In this document: piece after piece, positions 44,296 through 55,146 of the stretch | How positions within the stretch are numbered: position 1 is the stretch's first letter | Layout: each line of letters opens with the position of its first letter | DNA from: Agapanthus africanus | Lineage: Eukaryota; Streptophyta; Magnoliopsida; Asparagales; Amaryllidaceae | Direction of reading: 5' to 3' | DNA: 64,000 nt | Assembly (NCBI GenBank): GCA_030015575.1 | Contig: CM057339.1 | Location: forward strand, 778,178,809 to 778,242,808 | Translations under genes and position numbers: made by a program | The notes under the pieces: generated by a model | The model's database searches: none | The model's input: the letters and a program-made list of their open reading frames with translations, nothing else | Told to the model about the DNA's origin: nothing

Positions 44296-44650
44296 ATGTG
44301 CTCTGGATGCTTCACACGGGTTCACTGCCGTGCTTAGCGAGGACCAGGCTCCGCTCTGGGCGTTTTCCGCGGGGTCAAAGAGTGACGTTATCCACGTTCC
44401 ACGTAACCAGGAAGTTTGCACTAGATGCTTCACACGGGTTCACTGCCGCGTTAGGCGAGGACTAGGCTCCGCTCTGGATGCTTCACATGGGTTCACTGCC
44501 ATGCTCTGCGAAGACCAGGATCCGCTCTGGACGTTTTCTACGGGGTCAAAGAGTGACGTTATCCGCGTTCTACGTGACCAGGAATTTTGTATTAAACATG
44601 GGTTTAAGGACCCCACAGTCCATATCATGAATGGTCTTCGGGACCCGTCA

Positions 44651-44696
44651 CCTCTTTGAAGACATTGAGGGATTACAATGCCAAGTATCAAAGGAG
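44651..44696 (-). repeat. 46-nt two-stem hairpin, copy 4 (both stems changed)
   Basis: Outer stem CTTTGA / TCAAAG, inner stem CATTG / CAATG, loop AGGGATTA. Confidence 0.75.
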
Positions 44697-44919
44697 TGAA
44701 GAGATGTACCCTAGAACCGGGGTGGATTAAATAGTCCCTGGCCCAATTTGGGTCAAGACTGATCAATTATGTTATGAGCCTATCGGCCCAGTTAATCACA
44801 AATTGAGGACTTATGGCCAGCTTGGGCTAAGTCCAGTCAGGTCTGGAATATTGACTCTTTGTTGGTCCATTGAGGGAGAATGTTTGCCTCTATCCCTTTA
44901 GCCAATTGGGCTAAAGCCT

Positions 44920-45170
44920 GGTGTTAAACACTTCAGAGCAATCAGTGTTGAACACTGGGAATAAGGTTGATGAGTTAGTGTTCAACACTAAGAGATAATT
45001 GGTGTTAAACACCAGTAATAAGGCTTTTTCAAATTAGTGTTAAACACTAAAACAGATCAGTGTTGAACACTGCCAATAAGGCTTTTTTAATCATTGTTGA
45101 ATGCTAAGGCCCAACAGTGTTTTGACGCTGGGTTTGAGAGTTCCAATTTAGTGTTGAACACTAAGGCAAA
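44920..45170. repeat. AGTGTT(A/G)AACACT palindrome cluster (C LTR)
   Basis: At least seven palindromes of this form, separated by 15-60 bp of unrelated sequence; repeated in the upper LTR at 63480-63725. Confidence 0.85.
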
Positions 45171-45424
45171 AGGGGTCACGTAGCAACACGTGAGAGCGCC
45201 CTCTTTTCAATGGTTCTGCTGAGATTACTGCATCTTTCAGAGCATCACGTGTCAGCACGTGACGGGCATTCATATGCTCATTTGTTAGAGCTTTTATTAA
45301 GGGTCACGTGGGTCACGTGAGGGACAGCCTCAAAGGGTTTTCTGTAGATCTCTCGGGGGGTCACGTGGTGGCACGTGACCCTGCCTCTATATGTGTCGTT
45401 TTTAGAGGATCTGTTGATCTTTTT

Positions 45425-45970
45425 TCAGGAATTAAATTCCTCGGGCTTTTAATTTTCAAAAGAATTAAATTCCTACTTCCTTTTGAAGATTTATATTCTG
45501 AAATAGAGTTGAACTCTGAATTTTCTGTAGGAATTAAATTCCTCACATATGTGAGGAACTGAATAGGGTTAAACCCTAATGAAAGCTTTTAAGGAACTAA
45601 ACTTCCCGTTTTAAAGAATTATGATTAAGGGAATTAAATTCCTGCTGTTTCAACAGAACTATGTTCTTAATTAGGGTTAAACCCTGCTTCTTTTATTTTG
45701 AAGGAATTAAATTCCCATGATACAGGGTCGAGCCCTAATTTTATTTTAAAGGAATTGAATTCCTACAGTTCTGCGAGAATTAAATTCTCATGCTTGCATT
45801 CCTTCTCTATGTTTTGGGTCTGCATGGCAGGATCTCGACCCATTGAGAATTAAATTCTCAACCTTAAGGGGAGATGTGCACTTTGCAGATCCTCTATCAA
45901 AGAGAGAAGAGATGTGTTCTTCTGTTTTATATATTAGAGTTAAACTCTGTTGAGAATTAAATTCTCTTTC
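45425..45970. repeat. TTAAA-core palindromes with changing arms (C LTR)
   Basis: About 15 palindromes: AGGAATTAAATTCCT, GAGAATTAAATTCTC, AGGGTTAAACCCT, AGAGTTGAACTCT, AGAGTTAAACTCT, AGGGTCGAGCCCT. Confidence 0.85.
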
Positions 45971-46096
45971 TTTCCGAAAGCCTTCTCTTTCTTACCTAGG
46001 GTTTTTGCAGAAGATCCAAGTCTTTTCCAAGTATCAAAGCTTTTCTCCTTTTTTCTTTCTCTGCGCGTATCTCCCTTCTCTGTGTCTTTTGGCTCC

Positions 46097-46104
46097 TATT
46101 TATA
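46097..46104 (-). promoter_or_regulatory. TATA box of element C LTR
   Basis: Minus strand TATAAATA within CTCCTATAAATAGGAG, itself a palindrome. Confidence 0.65.
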
Positions 46105-46424
46105 GGAGAAGCAGCCGAATGAATTAGTTTTTTGATGAATCTTCACTGAGAGATTTGATTTGTATCCATCATTCGTTTTGGACCTTTGGATTATTGGGTG
46201 AATTTTATTCACCATTGGATTTTAAATCCAGAGATTCTCCTTTGTTATTTTGGTTAGATTTAAGGGGGAAATCTTTCCAAACCCGAGATTTTCCATAGAT
46301 AGATGATATTTAATCATCTCTGAATCTTTAATTTGATTGGTCCCAGATACTCACTTTCCTTTGGAAGGATTCAAATTTCCTTCAGAATTTAATTCTGCCG
46401 TCAACATGGGCTTTGAAAGCCGGT

Positions 46425-46890
46425 CGCGTGTGACCACGTGACCCATGGTCACGTGCGGACACGTGACCCCCCTTTTGGAATGAAGGATCCTCTTTCTTTA
46501 TGCGTTCTGCCTTCTTCTGCTGCTTAGCCGTCACGTGTTACCACGTGACCCCTGGTCACGTGTGAGCACGTGACCCCTGTCTGGCACTTCTTTCCTCGGT
46601 TCAATTGGAGAGCGAGTTTGCTGCTTTGAACGTCACGTGTCGACACGTGACCCTGGTCACGTGGGAGCACGTGACCTCTTCTGAAGTTCTTTTCCTTGAC
46701 TTTGCTCAGCGAATCGATGTGCGCTTTTTCTGCACTTTATAGGTCACGTGTCAACACGTGACTGCTGGTCACGTGTAAGCGCGTGGCCCCTTTTTTGAAG
46801 CTTTTCTCAGAAGCTTTCCTGATTTTAAATCAGGAAACAAATGCCCCCACAGCGTTGTTCTCACGTGTCAGCACGTGAGTGCAACGCTGT
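46425..46890. repeat. Paired CACGTG (G-box) palindromes (C LTR end and internal edge)
   Basis: Repeated TCACGTG-N3-5-CACGTGA pairs around 46430-46470, 46530-46575, 46630-46675, 46742-46787 and 46860-46880, with more at 45176-45385. CACGTG is the core of plant G-box elements bound by bZIP and bHLH factors. Confidence 0.85.
46840..46854 (-). other. Polypurine tract of element C
   Basis: Minus strand CGCTGTGGGGGCATT directly before the LTR TG, compare GGTGGGGGAGGCATT in B. Confidence 0.65.
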
Positions 46891-46953
46891 CTCCTCTCGC
46901 GACCGTTGGATTCCTTTAGGGATCTGGGGAGATGAAACGTTTCCATTGTTTTC

Positions 46954-46960
46954 TATAAAT
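46954..46960 (+). promoter_or_regulatory. TATA box of the antisense gene of C
   Basis: TATAAAT about 115 bases inside the LTR boundary. A 5' UTR intron with donor CTCAG/GTAATGG at about 47116 and acceptor TTTTCAG at about 47773 precedes the ATG. Confidence 0.6.
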
Positions 46961-47778
46961 ACTGCCGTCTCTTCACAGGAGCCTTCACTTTGCTCATTCT
47001 TCTTCCTCTGAGAATTTCTTCTTTGAGAATTTAATTCTTGCTTTCAGAGCTCAGTTCTCTGTCTTGAACATTTCCCAGAGTTTAACTCTGTTCGCAAAGA
47101 ACCTTTTTTCTCAGGTAATGGTGTTGAACGGCCAAAGCGCCTTCGTCTTTAAAAGCACTTTTTGGATTTCAAATCTGTATTAAGGGTTTCGCAAAGAACC
47201 CATTTTTCTTCAAGTTTTTTCTTAAGAACAGGGAACCTTCGAACTGTAGATCTCTTAGGGTTTTGGCGATCTTCGGGGGGACAATGACAGCGTTTCACCT
47301 CCCTGGACTTTAATTCCATCAAAATTATTCCTGGGAATTTAATTCCCTTTTTCTTAATAGGGAATTTAATTCCTATGAAGAACTCAATCTCTTCACACAG
47401 AGGCTCCTTGGGGTCTCTTGGCCCGAGGCTGTTCTTCTGCAATTAATGCGATGGGGATTTTGTAATGATGCCTTTTCGTGGGAATTTAATTCCTTTGATT
47501 TTGTTGGGTTCACTGTAGAGCCCGAGACAGATCCCATTGGGGGAACGTGCATGGTCATCATTTTTTATTAAATGGGGATGTTCCCTTTGTTTTATTGTAA
47601 CTGTTTGATCTCATTATTAATGAGCCGCCATCCGGATTCTGTGGGGCCCATGTGTTTTGTAGCCAATGGTCCCAGGAAGCTTTGTTTTTGCTTTCTTTAA
47701 CTAGTCTTCATGTTCATGCATGAGTGTACGTTGCCGACTTTTCTTCTAACGGTCTTCCTTTATTGGTTTTCAGGTGCG

Positions 47779-50700
47779 ATGGCTTCTGTTCCACGCTTTC
47801 CTTTTTCTCGCTCAGAGGCCGCTTTTCCTCAGTCACCATCTGATGAGGAAGCGATGGCAATGATTCGGGCGCATGACCCGAGCTGTAGCAACCTTCTTCA
47901 ATGGGGACCTTGGTATAGTCAGATTATTCAAGGTCGCAGGAGTTTTCTTTGCGCGGTGCCAACGGAGCCTACTTTCCCATTTTTACCGATGGATCCTCCA
48001 AGGACAGCTTTCGCCGTGGAAATGCCCAACTGGACTCCAACGGGGAGGCTGGAGCCTTCGACGACCGGCATTCCGATCCACCCGATCCCGGCTATAGACA
48101 TCTTGGGGCGGCGCATCTGCCAGGGTGAGGCCCACCCGTGGGGGCAGATTTATAAGATAGGGCTCACTCCTAGGCATCCTACGGGCTATCTTCTCTGGGC
48201 TCGCTACATCCTTTCTGCCCATCGGGCGCGATTGCAGAAAGTCGGGCTTTATCAGGCCGTATATGCGTCGCTATTCCATTACAAGTCCCCACATGCCTGG
48301 TGGGTCAAGGCATTTTTGAACCAGTGGAATCTTCCCACTAATACTTTTCTTCTTGGAGATCGCGAGGTTTCGATTTCTTTAGCCGAGTTTTATGAAATTT
48401 CGGGGTTGCCGATAAGGGGTAACATGTACGAGGAGTTGCTGCCCCCTGACGAGTACATTTTTGAACCTGAGCCCGCCCCAGTTGACGGCTTATCTGCTGA
48501 GAATGCTGTTCGACACAAGCGCCCCAGTTTAATTAGGGCTCTGGGCATTTTTGATCGATTATTCACCGAGTCTGAGGAGCAAGGCGTTACTTTCAAGAGC
48601 TTCATTGCTCGTTTCATTCGTGAGGACGCCTTACCGAAGACAGCCCCGAAGTTTGCCAACATTGGGGACCCCTTTGGGTTTGGTCCGAAGAGGTTGCCGA
48701 CCAACGAATCAGATCTTCCTCAGTATTACATCCCTATCATATCGCCGATCTCTTTTGAATCCATTGCTGCCCCAGGCATAGACGAGGAGACGTTCTTTGT
48801 GGGGTTTATTAGCGTTTGGCTAAGTTGGTTCGTTATCCCCATGCATCGCCGCTTCATGAGAGCTTCGGTCATCTACCCGGCGCATCGTATTGCGGAGGGG
48901 ACGCGGTTGGCTATTGGCATCCCGGCCCTGGCGCACCTTTATAATGGATTGGGTACTGCAGCTAATACCTCTACGCCTGGCGTGGACGTAGTGAACTTTT
49001 CGCTTCATTACTTCACGTCGTGGATCGAAATGCATGTGCTGGGGTCTTTTGCCATGCATCAAAGGCCCGCTTTTTACGACGCCTATACCTTCCCGCGACT
49101 TATGCGACTGGTAGGTGCTTCTGCTGCCGATCCAACTCAATTTGGGGATATTCGGGTGCTGATTTCCCCTCACGCCACCGCCGGCGGGTTAGCTTTTAAC
49201 GATCGGGTTCTGTCTTCCCCTTTGGGTCCTGTTCAGCAACTTTGGGACCAGTCAAAGGACAACGCACCTTCTCTGAAGCCCCGAGAGGCCACCTACTTGT
49301 ATTCAATTAGACCGGGCTACTTGGTGTTTCGCCAGGATAGTGCAGCCCTTTTTATGCGGTACAATCCTCATCGATTTGCTCGGCAGCTCGGATATGACCA
49401 GGGCGTTCCTTTTGAGGCCTTTATGATCGCTCCAATTCCTTCGCTCGATGCTGTTCGTGACGCAGCTCATCATTTCATGAGGCTGAACACCGGCTCTCAT
49501 TTTATGGTCCCTGAAGCCGAGTACATCCCTCGATGTGTGGGTGCATTTACAGGCTGGTATCTTCATCGGGTCACCCCAATTATTGCTGAAGAAAGAAGGG
49601 TTCTTCTTGGTCATGACGCTCCTCCTCAGATCTCGCGAGTTGAGTTGCGACCGAGGGTTCCAGTCCGCTTTCCTTTGAGGGAAATTGGCGCTGCCCTCAT
49701 TCCGGGGGAGTCAGGGGTAGACCTTACTCCGACCGCTGGTATGCCCTTGGGTTCTCGATCGCGAGGTAGACGGGCTCCAGTGGTAGCACCTCTGCCGGTG
49801 GCGGCGCCGCCTCCCGCGGCGTCGACGACGTCGACGTCTTCCTTGGTTGTGGCACCGAGTGAGAGTAACAGGGATGAGGGCGTTGAAGGCGATGTGGGCC
49901 AGCGTCGCCCTAAGGCTTCGCGAGGGAGGAAGCGGTCATCTTCAGCGGCCGGTTCTGGGTCGAAACGACGGAGGAAAGTGGCTACTACCCCGCTTGATTC
50001 TGTGGTGGAATCTGAGCCTATCCTTGAAGACGAACCCTTGACCTTGCAAGGGTCAGACGCTGGGCTTCTCTTCCCGAGTTCGGCTGACGAGGAGGCTGCT
50101 CAACTGGCTGAGGCCTTACGGCGTTCGAAAGATCCATCCCATAATGCCAAGGTTCCGAAGAAGTCTTATCCCGCTGTAATTTTTTACGAAGACCCTTCGT
50201 GGATTCGGCGGCGATTTATCGGCCCTTTGGAGGAATGGGGGGAAAGGGCTTTGAAGCAGGTCGCTTCAGAAGATGCAGCTGATGCACTTTCTTTATGGAC
50301 CGGCGGTCATGAGTCTACCCTTGAACCTCGGCGAGCTTATCTCCTTGAGAAGGAAAAGCGGCTTGAAGAAGCCATGTTAAGGGCTTCTTTGCGTATAGGT
50401 ACGCTGTGCTTCTTTTGTAGTCTTTTCGATTATTTATGCTCGTGGGTATGTATCATTATTTTTATTTGAACCGTGCAGAATCTTCAACGCTGGGGGAGCT
50501 TCCTACTAGCCCCTTAAAGCTAAAGCCCGCCGAAATTCTCAACGAGGCCTTGCTAGGTGTGGAGGGGGCTGATGAGGCTTCTCCTCTCGTGATAGAACCT
50601 CCAGCGGCGGCTCTTGATCAGGGAGTGCTTGCCCCTTCGGGGGATGCTCTTATGGAGGCCGCCATCCCAATGACTCTTGCTGAGGGTGGCCCAAAGGCTG

Positions 50701-51916
50701 GAAGTGAGGTAGTCGGGACTACTCCCCCTTTGTTGGAGCCTGAGGTTACGGCGGAGACCGTCGAGGCTGCTATCCCCCCGGCTCAGAATGGGAGGAGTGT
50801 CGAAGGTATCCTTCCGCGTTTTAATTTAGTAACCCCTTCATGGTCTGAAATCTTTTATCTTTCCCAGAATTACGCGGTTTGGCAGCCACGATCGCGGATC
50901 TATCGCCTCGCCAATCATTTCAGCGTCTATTGGAGATGGCAGCCCCGCAGGCGATTCCCCCTCAGCGTATTGTCCTTTCCTCCGGGCAAGGTTAGTGTCA
51001 TTCGCCATTTTTTTATCATAGCATTGTCACTATTTTGTGAAATGACGTTAATGTCTCTTATAGTTTTGGAAGCCGATGATGAGGTCGAGGTCGTTGAAGG
51101 GCCAGGGGAACCTTCAACTCCTACTTGCATGACTGTCGGTGAGTGACATTTTATCATAGTCCCGTTCATCCTGTGTTTAAAAGTTTTACTAACATCTGCC
51201 AAATCTGAACAGCCCTGCCAGTCTCCATGGCTTTGGAATCACGCATTGTGATGCCGTCCGGCCCCTACGCTTTGCGGGCTTCAGAGCGCTTGGCCCAATT
51301 GAGCCTGGTCTCCTTATCTTCTTTCATCGAGGAGCTCCGTGCTGGTAGTGCAACCACGGCCGAAGCGTTCGCCGCTGAAGCTAACGGCTCCCTTCCTTTT
51401 CTCGCCACCTATCACAGTGAGGAGGTGGTGCGGGTCTGGGTGGAGTTATGTAGGAAGGTGGAGGCTTGTTTGTACGCTCTCGAGTGTTCTCGCCTTTCCT
51501 CGGAGGCCGTGGCTGCAAAGGCGGAGTTACGAGGTCTGATAGCACGACATGCGGCCAACATGACGTCGTGCGAGAAGAGACTTGGCCGCAAGTTCTCAGA
51601 GAGGGAGCTAGCCTCCAAGGCGTTGAGCGAGCTTCAGACTAGCCTCACAGCTAAAGCCAACAAAGCGTATGACCTTTGGCGAGTGCTTCAGGAGTCCATC
51701 AAGGAGGTGGTGGCTCTTGATAAAGCCGCCACGTTTACTCGCGAGAGGGTTGAGGCTCACAAGGCCACTGAAAAAGAGCTTGAAGCTCGGCTCGCTTCAT
51801 ATCAGGCCCAACAAGCTCAGGCGGAGGCTCGCCTTCTGGAGATCTTGCGTCATGAAGCCGTGGCTCAGCAACAGAACGATGAGCTGGTGAAATTATTGCA
51901 CCGCCCGCCGGCTTAA
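47779..51916 (+). CDS. Antisense gene of element C: PMD-like plus coiled coil, five coding exons, 1282 aa
   Basis: Coding exons 47779-50398, 50479-50805, 50868-50990, 51064-51138 and 51213-51916; every intron is GT-AG, all in phase 1, 1283 codons with stop. Starts MASVPRFPFSRSEAAF, seven bases after a splice acceptor. Residues ~60-600 form a PMD/aminotransferase-like region (GLYQAVYASLFHYKSPHAW, NTFLLGDREVSISLAEFYEI, SGLPIRG, then FISVWLSWFVIP). Next come a basic Ser/Arg stretch (RGRKRSSSAAGSGSKRRRK, a likely nuclear signal near 720-745), acidic linkers, and a C-terminal coiled coil (about 1060-1282). Direction is opposite to pol. It has its own TATA box and AATAAA. No stop in any exon. Function unknown; related extra ORFs are known in Tat elements. 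Confidence 0.75.
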
Positions 51917-52018
51917 GGACTGTATCTTTTCTCCCCTTTTTTGTACATACTCATGGATAAGAGTATCTTCCTTTTTGTTTCTTTCATGAATTGTATTTTG
52001 TATCCATTTTGGTCTATG

Positions 52019-52024
52019 AATAAA
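52019..52024 (+). terminator. Poly(A) signal of the antisense gene of C
   Basis: AATAAA about 100 bases past the stop, followed by a T-rich stretch. Confidence 0.55.
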
Positions 52025-52249
52025 AGATACATTTTTTTTTCAATGGGGTGTCTCCTTTTCATTGAATGCATTCTGCGGATATTCTATCTTGATCTCCTTG
52101 CAGGACAGCGATGGCTTAGGGCTCAGGGTTAAGATCTGCTTCTTAAGACTTCTGCGTTTTACGAGCCCCGAGGGTCTCATAAAGAGTTTTCCTCCCGGCC
52201 GTGAGGACTTGTAAGTGCCGGATGCGGTTACCCTTGTCCGTGTTTTACG

Positions 52250-53459
52250 GAGTCAGGGGTTTCTCCAGATATTGTAGTTTAAAGACGTCGCGGTCAAGGT
52301 TAAGGACCTCATAGTCCGTGGATTTAAGGACTCCACAGTCCGATGTTAGTTTTAAGACATCACGGTCAAGGTTAAGGACCTCATAGTCCGTGGATTTAGG
52401 GACTCCACAGTCCGACGTTTGGTTGCAGGGACCCGTCACCTCTTTGAAGACGTTGAGGAATTACAACGCCGGGCATCAAAGGAGTGAAGAGATGTACCCT
52501 TAAACCGAGGCAAAAATCTGTGAGGAATAGGGGTGGTTGATCGTTAGTTTTAAGACATCGCGGTCGAGGTTAAGGACGTCATAGTCCGTGGATTTTAAGG
52601 ACTCCACAGTCCGGTGTTTGCTCTGGATGCTTCACACGGGTTCACTGCCGTGCTTGGCGAGGACCAGGCTCCGCTCTGGACGTTTTCCACGGGGTCAAAG
52701 AGTGACGTTATCCACGTTCCACGTAACCAGGAATTTTGGACTAGATGCTTCACACGGGTTCACTGCCGTGCTCGGCGAGGACTAGGCTCCGCTCTGGATG
52801 CTTCACACGGGTTCACTGCCATGCTCTGCGAGGACCAGGATCCGCTCTGGACGTTTTCCACGGGGTCAAAGAGTGACATTATCCGCGTTCCACGTAACCA
52901 GGAAGTTTGCACTAGATGCTTCACACGGGTTCACTGCCGCGTTAGGCGAGGACTAGGCTCCGCTCTGGATGCTTCACACGGGTTCACCGCCGTGCTCTGT
53001 GAGGACCAGGATCCGCTCTGGACGCTTTCCACGGGGTCAAAGAGTGACATTATCCGCTTTCTGCGTAACCATGAATTTTGCACTAGATGCTTCACACGGG
53101 TTCACTGCCGCGTTAGGCGAGGACTAGGCTCCGCTCTGGATGCTTCACACGGGTTCACTGCCGTGCTCTGCGAGGACCAGGATCCGCTCTGGACGTTTTC
53201 CACGGGGTCAAAGAGTGACATTATCCGCTTTCCACGTAACCAGGAAGTTTGCACTAGATGCTTCACACGGGTTCACTGCCGCGTTAGGCGAGGACTAGGC
53301 TCCGCTCTGGATGCTTTGCACGGGTTCACTGCCGTGTTCTGCGAGGACCAGGATCCGCTCTGGACGCTTTCCACGGGGTCAAAGAGTGACATTATCCGCT
53401 TTCTGCGTAACCAGGAATTTTTGTTGATTGTATCCGTATTTCACGGAATGGAGGTTTGA
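52250..53459. repeat. LTR-derived insert with 171-bp tandem repeats (C internal)
   Basis: 52250-52620 matches LTR sequence near 43850-44290 (GGAC-N6-GTCC units, the 46-nt hairpin). 52619-53430 expands the LTR segment at 44290-44590 into about 4.5 units of 171 bp, each containing two GATGCTTCACACGGGTTCAC sub-units. The unit length is divisible by three, so a long open frame runs through without being a credible gene. Confidence 0.85.
52439..52484 (-). repeat. 46-nt two-stem hairpin, copy 5 (mixed stems)
   Basis: Outer stem CTTTGA / TCAAAG as in copy 4, inner stem CGTTG / CAACG as in copy 3. Confidence 0.75.
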
Positions 53460-53689
53460 CTTTTGGTGATATGTATGTCACCGAGCCATGGAACTGGGGG
53501 TTGTCGCTGTTCCATTTCGCTTGATGTTGTGTCTGCTGACACGAGACAGACGTCGAAATGATCTCTAGGCTATCTGTGAACCGTCGAGATTTGGCTTCTC
53601 CTTATGATGAAACTCGGGGAGGAGTATGATCCCTTCTTTGATTGCGCCCCTGTAGGGCGAGGGTTTCACTTTTATTTTATTTCTTTTTC

Positions 53690-53935
53690 CGCGATGCTCT
53701 ATCATTTCAGCTTTTATATCGCGAAGGTTGCGATTGCCCCATTATTTCGGCTATTTTTCGCGGTGCCCAATCATTTCGGCTATTTATTTCATTTTCACTC
53801 GCTGTTTTTTTATTGCGAGTTGCCCCATCATTTCGGCTATTTTGTCATGCATACATTTTTACTTGCTGCTTTTTATTGCAAGTTGCCCCATCATTTCGGC
53901 TATTTCGTATGCATGTGTGGCTCGCTAGCTTTTTC
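53690..53935. repeat. ATCATTTCGGCTATTT repeats (C), relatives of 22030-22345 in B
   Basis: Six units with small inverted repeats (ATCGCGAA / TTGCGAT, ACTCGC / GCGAGT, ACTTGC / GCAAGT) between them. Confidence 0.75.
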
Positions 53936-54088
53936 GCTGCAAGCTTGGATTTTAGATACCGATTTCAGCATCAGCACCGCTACAACTGGGATGTTGCCAG
54001 GAGCGAATCATCATTTGCCTCTGTCGATGTTTGAACAAAGGTGGCTTAGTAAACAGGGTTAAGGGTCCTGCCGATCGAGGCTTCTGAC

Positions 54089-54270
54089 TTCATGAGCCGT
54101 AAGGGTCTCACAAAGATATTTCTCCCTACAAGTCGTGAGGATCTTGCAGGTGTATTTTCTCCTTAGGGATCGTGAGGATTCCTAAGTGCATGTTCCTCTG
54201 TAAGTCGTAAGGATCCTACAAGAGGGCTTTCTCCTTATGGGTCGAGAGGACCTACAAGGGCTGCTCATTA
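54089..54270. repeat. Hairpin array (C), collinear with 21795-21965 in B
   Basis: TTCATGAG / CTCACAAA, CCTACAAG / CTTGCAGG, CTTAGGGA / TTCCTAAG and further stems around a TCGTGAGGAT loop. Confidence 0.8.
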
Positions 54271-54424
54271 TATGGACATATCCCTAGTCACGGGTGGGAC
54301 TTTGCTGGGGAAATGTTTATTCGCGCCCGTGGATTGTATACATGGGTCAGTACGAGCCGCTTGTAGGGCAATATCGAAGGTTGTGGAGGATTTGCTTAAG
54401 AACAGGTTCAGGTTTCTGTAACTT

Positions 54425-54620
54425 AAGACTTTCAAGTCTTATGAGCCGTGAGGGTCCCATAAGAGAGTTCTCCTTACGAGTCGTGAGGATCTCGTAAGTG
54501 TATTTTCTCCTTAGGAATCGTGAGGGTCCCTAAGTGTGCTGCTCCTTTGTGAGTCGTAAGGATCTCACGCAGGTGGTTTCTCCTTACAAGGTCGAGGGGA
54601 CCCTATAAGTGTCTTTTAAC
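54425..54620. repeat. Hairpin array (C), collinear with 21450-21620 in B
   Basis: Stems CTTATGAG / CCCATAAG, CTTACGAG / CTCGTAAG, CTTAGGAA / CCCTAAG, GTGAG / CTCAC. Confidence 0.8.
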
Positions 54621-54807
54621 GAGGTTGCGCCCTTTCGGGTTTTCACAAACACTCGCCGGTAGTCCGGCTGTTCTTACTCACGGAGCCCTTTCGGGTTTTC
54701 ATCCGTGCCCACTTTGCTTATGGACATACCGTTTTTTATTTTATATACTTCTTTTTTTTTTCTTCTTTTTTTTTTTATCTCGTCAGCCTAAGGATGCTGT
54801 GGTAGTA

Positions 54808-55050
54808 GTTTTAGGGACGTTTCGGTCCGTCGTTAGTTTAAGGACGTTTCGGTCCGTCGTTAGTTTAAGGACGTTTCGGTCCGTCGTTAGTTTAAGGACG
54901 TTTCGGTCCATCGTTAGTTTAAGGACGTTTCGGTCCGTTGATAGTTTAAGGACGTTTCGGTCCGTTGTTAGTTTAAGGACGTTTCGGTCCGTCGATAGTT
55001 TAAGGACGTTTCGGTCCGTCGATAGTTTAAGGACGTTTCGGTCCGTCGTT
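54808..55050. repeat. Nine-copy 27-bp tandem repeat (C)
   Basis: Unit GTTTAAGGACGTTTCGGTCC plus GTCGTTA, nearly identical copies; reverse complement of the four-copy B array. Confidence 0.95.
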
Positions 55051-55146
55051 ATGGGAAGGCCAGCTACTGCTTGTAAAGCTTGAGCCTAGGAAGATAGCGA
55101 GCGGACATAGTCGTCGTCATCTACCGTTGACCCAGGCTGTGGCTCA

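Larger units (their letters stand above)
43267..46839 (-). repeat. 3' LTR of element C
   Basis: 3573 bp; minus strand starts TGTTTCCTGATTT (46839) and ends GGGGAACA (43267), like the B LTR ends. Minus-strand TATAAATA at 46097-46104 leaves a ~0.74-kb U3. Packed with short palindromes: CACGTG-type, TTAAA-core, and GGAC-N6-GTCC units. Confidence 0.85.

Noticed and set aside
52614..53459. 281-codon open frame with repeated LDASHGFTA units
   Set aside because: It is the by-product of tandem repeats whose 171-bp period is divisible by three; the same sequence is LTR-derived and shows no family resemblance.
54625..55083. Open frame with SLRTFRSVV repeats
   Set aside because: Reads through the nine-copy 27-bp repeat, again a multiple of three; no independent support.
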